18,950 bases of DNA from Gammaproteobacteria bacterium. GTDB taxonomy: Bacteria; Gemmatimonadota; Gemmatimonadetes; Longimicrobiales; Gaopeijiaceae. The translations under genes were made by a program, and so were the position numbers. Shown here one piece after another: positions 13,187 through 18,950 of the stretch (positions within the stretch are counted from its first letter, which is position 1; every line of letters starts with the position of its first letter). The notes under the pieces are model-generated. The model saw only the letters and a program-made list of their open reading frames with translations. It was not told where the DNA came from and did not search any database. The DNA is taken from the NCBI GenBank assembly GCA_009843625.1, contig VYDD01000252.1, positions 1-18,950 on the forward strand. Direction: 5' to 3'.

Positions 13187-13722
13187 GGATCGGCGTGGAG
13201 AAAGGTGCACAGGGCGAAGACCTCGACGCCCATCGCCTCAAGGTGCTTCCGCCCGGGTAGCTCTGGCAGATCCACGACGAAGCCGGCTCCGACCACCTCG
13301 CCTCCCATGCCGCGGATCAGCTCGATCGCCGCCGCCGCGCTCCCGCCGGTCGCGACCAGATCGTCGATGAGCAGGACGCGCATTCCCTCGCGGATCGAGC
13401 CGGTCTGCATCTCCAGGCGCCCGGTGCCGTACTCGAGCGCGTAGTCGGCTCCCACCACCTCGCCGGGCAACTTCCCTGCCTTCCGCACCGGCACGAAGCC
13501 GACCTCGAGCCGCTGCGCCACCGGGACGCCGAAGATGAAGCCTCGAGCCTCGATGCCGGCCACGGCGTCCGGCGTCTCCGGGGCGAACCGCCGCGCCAGG
13601 GCCCTGGTGGCCTGCTCGAAGCCCTCGGGGTTCTCGACCAGTCCCATGACGTCGCGGAAGCGGATACCGGGGGTGGGGAAGTCCGGGACCAGCCGGATGA
13701 GGGACTTGATGTGGTGTGTCAT
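13183..13722 (-). CDS. apt: adenine phosphoribosyltransferase
   Basis: The 179-residue product is a complete Apt of usual length. The enzyme joins adenine and PRPP to give AMP and pyrophosphate in cytoplasmic purine salvage. Recognisable elements are IRLVPDFPTPGIRFRDV (9-25), IEARGFIFGVPVA (57-69), VRKAGKLPGEV (79-89), YALEYGTGRLEMQ (94-106) and the PRPP-binding loop VLLIDDLVATGGSAAA (116-131). The ATG at 13722 starts exactly where homology to the family starts. It is transcribed on its own side of an AT-rich spacer and converges with the NimA-like gene 23 bp away. Nothing is missing from the active site. Confidence 0.95.
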   Translation of the reverse strand: MTHHIKSLIRLVPDFPTPGIRFRDVMGLVENPEGFEQATRALARRFAPETPDAVAGIEARGFIFGVPVAQRLEVGFVPVRKAGKLPGEVVGADYALEYGTGRLEMQTGSIREGMRVLLIDDLVATGGSAAAAIELIRGMGGEVVGAGFVVDLPELPGRKHLEAMGVEVFALCTFLHADP

Positions 13723-13763
13723 GGGTATCCCGGTTTCGAAGACATCCCGCGTCCATGCTGGTG

Positions 13764-13800
13764 ACTACTGACGAGATAACTGTTGATAACTGACAATATT
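13764..13800. promoter_or_regulatory. AT-rich repeat spacer, likely apt promoter region
   Basis: Two copies of GATAACTG (13775-13782 and 13785-13792) sit ten bases apart, with related ACTG units before them, and lead into ACAATATTAT. This is the most AT-rich patch of the apt/methyltransferase gap (13723-13839). On the minus strand it offers TTGTCA (13796-13791) as a -35 for apt, but no good -10 at 17 bases. The 10-base period suggests a repeated protein-binding site on one DNA face or a replication-slippage product. The rest of the gap shows no clear terminator. Confidence 0.35.
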
Positions 13801-13839
13801 ATGAGCGGCAAAGCGGGCTGGCAAGGCGACCTGCGAGGC

Positions 13840-14607
13840 TCAGGCTTCCCATTCCGCAAGCAGGATGGCGTTGGCGAAGGCGTATGGGCTGCCGTAGCGG
13901 CAGCGAACGGCTTCGGATCGGGATACCTGGCGCCAGCGCCGGCGCGGGAACCGCTTGAACCAGGTCGCGCGGTCCCACGCCAGCTCGCCGTTGGCGATCA
14001 TGGCGTCCAGGGCGGGGTTGTAGCCCAGGGGCACGGTGATGGCGAGGAGCCCGCCGGGGGCGAGCAGGCTGCGGCATCTGTTCAGGGCGGCGCTCACCTT
14101 GGCGGCGATCGCCTCGGAGGCCGGGGTCGCCCCGGGCTCGTCGAAGGCGATGTGTTCGAAGGTCGAGATCGAGAGGATCAGGTCGAAGCGCTCGGCGGGG
14201 GCGAAGTCCACGATGTCGACCTCCAGCGACCCCGGTTCGTACTTGTCCACGACCAGGTGGCCGCCCTGGAAGTAGTGCGGCGTGACGTGACCCACCTCCA
14301 GGAGCCGCTCGGGCGGGATGCCCGTCATCAGCGCGCGGGCCAGCGCCAGTTCCACGCAGCGCTCGTTGGCCCAGGTCACGTTGTGGCTGGCGTACACCAG
14401 CGGATGGGATGCGCCGCGGTATTCGACGGAGCGCTCGCGGAGCATCGGAATGATCAGCGGGGCCAGTACCCGGCGTGCCGGCTTCAGGAACAGCTGCGCG
14501 AAGCCGAAGCGCCGGATGAACCAGCGGATGCCGCCCGCGCGCCGCACCCAGCCCGAGACCGACGGGGTCGTCGACCGGGGTTGGGCCGGGGTGTTCGCGC
14601 GAGTCAA
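13840..14607 (-). CDS. SAM-dependent methyltransferase-like protein
   Basis: The product is about 255 residues if started at TTG 14607 (preceded by AGG), or 235 from GTG 14547; no ATG is available near the start, so the boundary is uncertain. It contains LLEVGHVTPHYF, VVDKYEPGS, DIVDFAPAERFDLILSISTF, EHIAFDEPG, LLAPGGLLAITVPLGYNP and a final NAILLAEWEA. This is the order of class I methyltransferase motifs I-VI. Motif I is degenerate: the usual glycine-rich GxGxG is GHVTP. That form is typical of a subgroup with LEVGxVxxHY...VVDKYE. The acidic Asp-Lys-Tyr-Glu after strand 2 could still hold the SAM ribose. The substrate is unknown. The hydrolase gene ends 32 bases upstream, so the two are probably co-transcribed. 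Confidence 0.7.
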   Translation of the reverse strand: MTRANTPAQPRSTTPSVSGWVRRAGGIRWFIRRFGFAQLFLKPARRVLAPLIIPMLRERSVEYRGASHPLVYASHNVTWANERCVELALARALMTGIPPERLLEVGHVTPHYFQGGHLVVDKYEPGSLEVDIVDFAPAERFDLILSISTFEHIAFDEPGATPASEAIAAKVSAALNRCRSLLAPGGLLAITVPLGYNPALDAMIANGELAWDRATWFKRFPRRRWRQVSRSEAVRCRYGSPYAFANAILLAEWEA

Positions 14608-14639
14608 GATCCTGACCGGGGTCGAGGGAAGCGGCCGGG

Positions 14640-15767
14640 CTACATCAGCCGGAAGATGCTGGCGAGCGCGTTCAGAAAGCGCAACGCCTCCGAAGCCGTG
14701 TGCAGGAGGGAGGTGCGCTCGCGCCCCGAGGCGTGAGCGAAGAGGCCGGTGACCGTGGTCGTGACGTCTGCGCCCGGCGGGAAGGCGCGTCCCAGTTTGA
14801 CGCTCTGCGTGTAGGGGAAGAGCTGGTCGGCGGTGCCGTGCACCAGCCGCACCGGGACGTCTACGCGCGGCAGGTACGGCACGGGGTTCAATTCCCGGAT
14901 GCCCGCCATTACTTCGCCCAGCCCCTCGGCCACGAGACCGCCGCGCATCGGGTCGGGCAGGTCGCCGGCGGGTGGGGCGAGCGTCTCGAAGACGGACCGC
15001 GCGCGGGATGCGAGGCTGGCGGCCAGGCGGCGCCGCTCGGGCTCGATCGCGGGGTCGGTGGCGAGCACGTTGTTGTCGCCGGTGTAGGCGGCCAGTGCCC
15101 GCAACGCCTCCGCAACCCCGCCGGCGGCCTCGTATCCCGGGATGCGCGTGAGATAGTTCGCGCCCACCACCCAGCGCGCGTAAGGGTCGGGGGTGAGCGA
15201 CTCTTCCCGGCCGTCGAGTTCGTGGGTTCCCGTAAACTGGAAGCGGGACGACTCCTCTACGGAACAGTAGCCCCCGAACGCGACCACGCAGGCGATGCGC
15301 CCGGCGAGCGCCGGGTCGGCAGGAGCGATGATGGCCTGGGGGGCACCGAAGGAGAAGCCCACCAGCCCCACCTGGCGGGAGGCGAGGGCCGGCTGACCTT
15401 CCAGCGCGCGCAAGCAGGCGGCGACCGTTGACGCCGTCGCCTCGGTGGACAGCCGGATCTCCCGCCACTCCGGGATCTCCGGCACCACCGCCGCCTGACC
15501 GGTGGACGCAACTGCGCGCGCGAACCGCACCAGGTAGGGGTGGTCCCGTCCGGAGCGCGTGATCCCGTGGAGGACCACCCAGACGGGAATCGGCCGGCGC
15601 CGTTCCGCGCGGGCGCGGCGGACCACGGCGCGCGGCAGGAACAGCGAAGCCGGGAGTCGGTGCCCGCCGCGCTCGATGTGGATCTCCCGCTCCACCACCG
15701 GGGCCCAGCCCGTCATGAAGCTGCGTGCAAAGCGGAGTGCCGGCCCGTATCCCGAGGTCATGGCCAC
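14640..15767 (-). CDS. alpha/beta hydrolase fold protein
   Basis: The 375-residue product has a complete alpha/beta-hydrolase core. WVVLHGITRSG (63-73) supplies the oxyanion-hole HG. GLVGFSFGAPQAI (134-146) is the nucleophile elbow with Ser139. VRLVHGTADQLFPYTQS (306-322) carries the acid Asp314, and LFAHASG (342-348) carries His345. There is no clear signal peptide. About 140 residues between the elbow and Asp314 form a long lid, including GGYCSVEESSRF, so the substrate pocket may be specialised. The family ranges from esterases to peptidases and the substrate cannot be named. GTG 15767 is used; ATG 15761 is two codons in and equally possible. It is divergent from the second DUF5916 gene across 108 bases. 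Confidence 0.82.
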   Translation of the reverse strand: MAMTSGYGPALRFARSFMTGWAPVVEREIHIERGGHRLPASLFLPRAVVRRARAERRRPIPVWVVLHGITRSGRDHPYLVRFARAVASTGQAAVVPEIPEWREIRLSTEATASTVAACLRALEGQPALASRQVGLVGFSFGAPQAIIAPADPALAGRIACVVAFGGYCSVEESSRFQFTGTHELDGREESLTPDPYARWVVGANYLTRIPGYEAAGGVAEALRALAAYTGDNNVLATDPAIEPERRRLAASLASRARSVFETLAPPAGDLPDPMRGGLVAEGLGEVMAGIRELNPVPYLPRVDVPVRLVHGTADQLFPYTQSVKLGRAFPPGADVTTTVTGLFAHASGRERTSLLHTASEALRFLNALASIFRLM

Positions 15768-15817
15768 AAGCTAGCCTGACGCCCTCCTACGATACCAGCC
15801 AGGCGGACGTCCGATCG

Positions 15818-15847
15818 TTGAATTTCCCCGCAGGACTGGCATAACAT
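15818..15847 (+). promoter_or_regulatory. candidate promoter of the second DUF5916 gene
   Basis: TTGAAT at 15818-15823 and TAACAT at 15842-15847 are 18 bases apart, in the least GC-rich part of the gap between two divergent genes. TTGAAT matches 4 of 6 and TAACAT 4 of 6 of the sigma-70 consensus. Transcription would start about 20 bases before the GTG at 15876. Confidence 0.45.
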
Positions 15848-15875
15848 AGCGTCGGTTCCAGAAAGAGGACGTGAC

Positions 15876-18158
15876 GTGCTCGTCGCCACGAGGGGGTTCG
15901 GACGACCGGTGTCAACATTGCGGGCAGCTATGAGGCGCTGGAGCGCGGTTGCTCTTTTCTGCGGTGTCTCTCATGCCGTGGCGGCCACGGCGGTCCCCGC
16001 CCAGGACGTGCCCCCGCCGGACCGTTTGCCGCCTCGGGGACAAGTGGATCCCGAGACGGTACCCAGGCCCGTGACCCGGGTGCAGCGCGCCACGGAGGCC
16101 ATCGCCATCGACGCAGTACTGGACGAGCCTTCCTGGGACGCGGCCGAGGCGCTCACCGGATTCGTGCAGTCCAAGCCGAACACGGGGTTTCCGGCGAGCG
16201 AAAGAACCGTCGTCCGCATGACGTTCGACGAAGAGAACCTGTATGTGAGCGCGGTCCTCTACGAGAGGGATCCCCGCGACATCACCCTGCACTCCCTGAG
16301 GCGGGATTTCCCTCCAGGCGACGCAGACGTCCTGGGGATCGCTCTCGACACCTATCTCGATCGCCGGAACGCCTTCATCTTCGGCGTGAACGCCGGAGGC
16401 GCCCTCATCGACCTCCAGACCTTCGACAATGGCCGTGACATCAACATCCCCTGGGATGGAATCGTCGAGCGCGCCGCGCGCGTGCACGACCAGGGATGGA
16501 CGGTGGAGATGGCCATCCCGTTTTCCACACTTCGCTTCGATCCGGAGCGGGAGGAACAGACCTGGGGAGTGAACTTCCTGCGCCGGATCCGCCGGAGGGG
16601 TGAAGACAGCCTCTGGGCGCCACTGGACGGCCGTTTCGACGTCAATCGGATGGCGGAGGCCGGCACCCTGCTCGGCCTTTCCGGGCTGACCGGGGGCTTG
16701 AGTCTCCAGGTGAAGCCCTTTGTGCTCGCCGAACGTATTGCAGGCGATGCGTCGGGGAACGGCACAGGCAACGATGCGGACGCCGGACTCGACCTGTATT
16801 TTTTTTTTTTTAGGGAGATGTCCCTCGATCTCACCTACCGTACGGATTTCTCTCAGGTCGAGGTGGACGAGGAGCAGGTGAACCTGACGCGCTTCTCTCT
16901 CTTCTTTCCCGAGAAGCGGGATTTCTTTCTCGAGAACGCGGGCCTGTTCGACTTCGGCGACGCACCTGAGCGCGGATATCGGCTCGGTGCCGGGCTCGAG
17001 GACTTCCAGTTGTTTCATTCCCGCCGCATCGGCCTGCACGAGGGACGCCCGGTGCCCGTGCTGGGAGGCGGCCGGCTTACCGGCAAGGTAGGCGAATGGG
17101 GGGTCGGGCTGCTCAACATGCAGACCCGGAGCACCAGCACTCTGGATCCCGAGAACTTCACTGCGGTGCGGCTGCGTCGGACGGTACTGGGGAACCTCCA
17201 GCTGGGCGGGATATTGCTGAATCGCGCAATCACGGGCGGGGCTGCCGCGGACCAGTACAATCGGAGCTTCGGCGTGGACCTGCACGCGCGCCTCTGGCAG
17301 TCCCTGATCGTGCAATCCTATATCGCGGGGACCCGCGATGGCGATGGCAATGGGCGCGCCAGCCGGGTTTCCGTGGCCTGGCGGGACCGATTCCTGAACA
17401 CTTCCGTCATGTACCGTGAAATCGGAGACTCCTTCCGGCCAGAGATGGGGTACATCCGCCGCGGGGCGATTCGACACAGCCATGCAACCATCGGTGTCCA
17501 TCACCGGCGCGTGGAGTCCCTCTGGAACGAGCTGAATCCATTCATCGAAGTGCACTACATCACCAACCTCGCGTCGGTTCTTGAGACCCGCACCGGCACC
17601 GCCGGATTCATGACCAACTTCCGTGAGGGCAGCCGGCTGACCCTGCAGTACAACGACCGCTACGAGAGGCTCTTTCGGCCCTTCGGCGTGCTCGGCGGCC
17701 ACGAAGTCGCTACAGGGTCCTACAGCTTCCGGGAAGGCAGCCTGGACTTCCAGTCCAGCGCCGGGCGTGTACTTTCCGGGAGCATCGGGTTGAGCGGGGG
17801 CGGCTACTTCAACGGTACCCGCCGGTCGGTGCGGCTCGCCGCGCAATGGAAGCCGAACTACCATGTGACCTTCGACGCGAGCATTCAGAACAACCGCCTC
17901 GACCTGGGCAGGGGCCCGTTTACGGCGGAGGTCTACAGCGGCAGAATGGACTACGCGTACTCCACAACGCTGTTCGGGAGCGGGTTCGTCCAGTACAACG
18001 GGGTCACCGGCGAACTGATCACGAACATTCGACTCAACTACATCCATGCGCCGTTGAGCGACCTCTTCCTTGTGTATACCGAGCGCCGGCATACGGATAC
18101 GGGAAGGGTGCTCGATCGCCAGTTCGCAGCCAAGCTCACCAGGCTCTGGTCCTTCTGA
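15876..18158 (+). CDS. DUF5916 / CBM9-like outer-membrane protein with poly-T tract
   Basis: The 760-residue product has a signal peptide (MRRWSAVALFCGVSHAVAAT, cleavage near AVPA|Q) and a CBM9-like domain at about residues 70-240: IAIDAVLDEPSWDAAEAL, VRMTFDEENLYVSAVLYE, WTVEMAIPFSTLRF. It then has the DUF5916 signature YRTDFSQVEVDEEQVNLTRF and FFPEKRDFFLENAGLFDFG. The rest is strand-rich and ends in TRLWSF, a final-Phe pattern typical of outer-membrane beta barrels. GTG 15876 has a good AGAGGA Shine-Dalgarno; ATG 15930 begins the signal peptide proper and is the alternative. Codons 308-312 (Tyr-Phe-Phe-Phe-Phe) come from a 13-T run, where the paralogue in this window has Lys-Tyr-Arg-Leu-Gly. 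Its function is unknown; a surface or uptake role is inferred. The HyuA gene follows after 33 bases, so they may share a transcript. Confidence 0.85.
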   Translation: MLVATRGFGRPVSTLRAAMRRWSAVALFCGVSHAVAATAVPAQDVPPPDRLPPRGQVDPETVPRPVTRVQRATEAIAIDAVLDEPSWDAAEALTGFVQSKPNTGFPASERTVVRMTFDEENLYVSAVLYERDPRDITLHSLRRDFPPGDADVLGIALDTYLDRRNAFIFGVNAGGALIDLQTFDNGRDINIPWDGIVERAARVHDQGWTVEMAIPFSTLRFDPEREEQTWGVNFLRRIRRRGEDSLWAPLDGRFDVNRMAEAGTLLGLSGLTGGLSLQVKPFVLAERIAGDASGNGTGNDADAGLDLYFFFFREMSLDLTYRTDFSQVEVDEEQVNLTRFSLFFPEKRDFFLENAGLFDFGDAPERGYRLGAGLEDFQLFHSRRIGLHEGRPVPVLGGGRLTGKVGEWGVGLLNMQTRSTSTLDPENFTAVRLRRTVLGNLQLGGILLNRAITGGAAADQYNRSFGVDLHARLWQSLIVQSYIAGTRDGDGNGRASRVSVAWRDRFLNTSVMYREIGDSFRPEMGYIRRGAIRHSHATIGVHHRRVESLWNELNPFIEVHYITNLASVLETRTGTAGFMTNFREGSRLTLQYNDRYERLFRPFGVLGGHEVATGSYSFREGSLDFQSSAGRVLSGSIGLSGGGYFNGTRRSVRLAAQWKPNYHVTFDASIQNNRLDLGRGPFTAEVYSGRMDYAYSTTLFGSGFVQYNGVTGELITNIRLNYIHAPLSDLFLVYTERRHTDTGRVLDRQFAAKLTRLWSF
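16799..16811 (+). repeat. 13-base poly-T homopolymer inside a coding region
   Basis: Thirteen consecutive T residues lie in otherwise GC-rich coding sequence and encode part of Tyr308 and Phe309-312. The frame stays open at exactly this length. One extra T, or two fewer, puts TAG directly after the tract. One fewer opens a frame that hits TGA after about 24 codons. Long homopolymers of this kind are prone to slippage in replication and transcription, and also to sequencing error. Confidence 0.95.
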
Positions 18159-18191
18159 GAGCCACCCGCCCAAACGGAGGATATCCGATTC

Positions 18192-18950
18192 ATGTCCGAG
18201 AAACGCCTTGCTATCGACATCGGTGGGACCTTCGCCGATTTCGTTCTGCTGGACGAGAAGACCGGAAGTGTGACGCTGGAAAAGGAGCCGTCGCCCAAGG
18301 AGAGGCTGACGGACCACATCTTCAAGGGGATCGGGCGTCTCGATGTGGATCTCACCGACCTGGACATGGTCATCCACGGCTCCACGGTGGTGATCAACAC
18401 CATCCTCCAGGAGGTCGGCAGCAGGATCGGCCTTATCACCACGCAGGGGTTCCGCGATGTCCTCAGCCTGGGCCGTGGTAATCGCCCGGAGGTCTACAAC
18501 CTGCTGTACAAGCCGCCCGCGCCGTTGATTCCCCGCTATCTGTGTCTCGAGGTTCCGGAGCGGCTCGACCACAAGGGAGGTGTCATAACGCCCCTCGATG
18601 AGGACGCCACCCGCCGCGCGGTCGAGCGGCTCAAGGCCCGGGAAGTCGAGGGCATCGCCGTCTGCTTCCTCCACGCCTACGCGAATCCGGAGCATGAACG
18701 TGCCGTTCGCAGAATCGCGGGCGAGGTCTATCCGGAGGCTCATGTTTCCATCTCATCGGATATCACCGGGGAGTTCCGGGAATTCGAGAGGACTTCGACG
18801 GTTGCGCTCAACACCTACGTCATGCCCTCCGTCGCGGCCTATCTGGCAGGCCTCGAGGAGCGATTGAGTGCGGGAGGGTTCCGGGGCGGGCTGAAAATCA
18901 TCCAGTCCACGGGCGGCCTGACGACGTCGGAGGAAGCCCGCCGGATGCCC
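18192..18950 (+). CDS. hyuA: hydantoinase A / oxoprolinase family subunit, N-terminal part
   Basis: The frame runs from ATG 18192 to the window end without a stop, giving 253 residues of a protein usually near 690. It opens with LAIDIGGTFADFVLLD (Asp9, Gly11-Gly12-Thr13), the phosphate-binding start of the ASKHA-type fold used by the family. Next come VIHGSTVVINTILQ, LITTQGFRDVLSLGRGNRPE and SISSDITGEFREFERTST. Members hydrolyse hydantoins or 5-oxoproline with ATP, or carboxylate ketones, usually with a HyuB subunit encoded downstream. Members commonly have GGTFTD and HGTT; here they are GGTFAD and HGST, so the exact substrate group is open. GGAGG at 18176-18180, eleven bases before the ATG, is the Shine-Dalgarno. 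The gene follows the DUF5916 gene by 33 bases in the same direction. Confidence 0.9.
   Translation, partial: MSEKRLAIDIGGTFADFVLLDEKTGSVTLEKEPSPKERLTDHIFKGIGRLDVDLTDLDMVIHGSTVVINTILQEVGSRIGLITTQGFRDVLSLGRGNRPEVYNLLYKPPAPLIPRYLCLEVPERLDHKGGVITPLDEDATRRAVERLKAREVEGIAVCFLHAYANPEHERAVRRIAGEVYPEAHVSISSDITGEFREFERTSTVALNTYVMPSVAAYLAGLEERLSAGGFRGGLKIIQSTGGLTTSEEARRMP

Noticed and set aside
16770..16811. The poly-T run as an intrinsic terminator
   Set aside because: No stable GC stem directly precedes it, and the coding frame continues with strong family motifs after it.
15912..18743. A very long stop-free frame on the minus strand opposite the second DUF5916 gene and hyuA
   Set aside because: It has no domain resemblance and mirrors GC-rich codon use of the plus-strand genes, which have signal peptide, family motifs and Shine-Dalgarno sequences.
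1..18950. CRISPR arrays, insertion sequences, tRNA or rRNA genes
   Set aside because: No spaced direct-repeat array, transposase motif, terminal inverted repeat pair, cloverleaf or rRNA-like stretch was seen on either strand by eye.

Overview
The window is G+C-rich throughout. It is almost fully coding, with short intergenic gaps, frequent GTG starts and several 4-bp stop/start overlaps. Two genes encode large DUF5916/CBM9-like outer-membrane proteins. There are also a HEAT-repeat lipoprotein fused to a cyclophilin and an Lhr-type helicase. Together these suggest a Gram-negative, aerobic-type bacterium, most likely Gemmatimonadota or a close relative. This assignment is inference from gene families; no rRNA or marker phylogeny is present.

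Bases 1-4054 (plus strand) hold the 3' end of an Lhr-type helicase gene and then a tight three-gene cluster. The cluster encodes an exported two-domain rhodanese, a polytopic NqrB/RnfD-like membrane protein with a C-terminal tail carrying four C-x7-C pairs, and a membrane-anchored FGE/SUMF1-fold protein. A 16-codon open frame with a strong Shine-Dalgarno sequence joins the last two genes through ATGA overlaps on both sides. The set could be an envelope sulfur/thiol redox module, but no known pathway matches it.

Bases 4066-9216 (minus strand) hold, in transcription order, a membrane protein with three winged-helix-like repeats, a 939-residue DUF5916 protein coupled to it by a GTGA overlap, and a FitAB/VapBC-type toxin-antitoxin pair. 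The pair has its own TTGACA box and an inverted-repeat operator candidate. Bases 9217-9377 are a divergent promoter region.

Bases 9378-13159 (plus strand) encode the HEAT-cyclophilin lipoprotein, an ornithine cyclodeaminase/mu-crystallin family enzyme, and a flavin-split-barrel (PPOX, NimA-like) protein whose GTG start directly abuts the stop of the gene before it. These converge on apt (adenine phosphoribosyltransferase, minus strand), followed on the minus strand by a SAM-methyltransferase-like protein and an alpha/beta hydrolase. A divergent promoter then leads (plus strand) to a second DUF5916 protein and the 5' part of a hydantoinase A (HyuA) gene.

The most striking single feature is a run of 13 T residues inside the second DUF5916 gene. 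It exactly replaces a five-residue segment that is ordinary sequence in the paralogue in this same window. A gain of one T, or a loss of one or two, brings a stop codon within about 25 codons. This has the layout of a phase-variable contingency locus or a transcriptional-slippage site, unless it is an assembly artefact. No tRNA, rRNA, CRISPR array or insertion sequence was seen, and there is no gene-free stretch longer than 300 bases.
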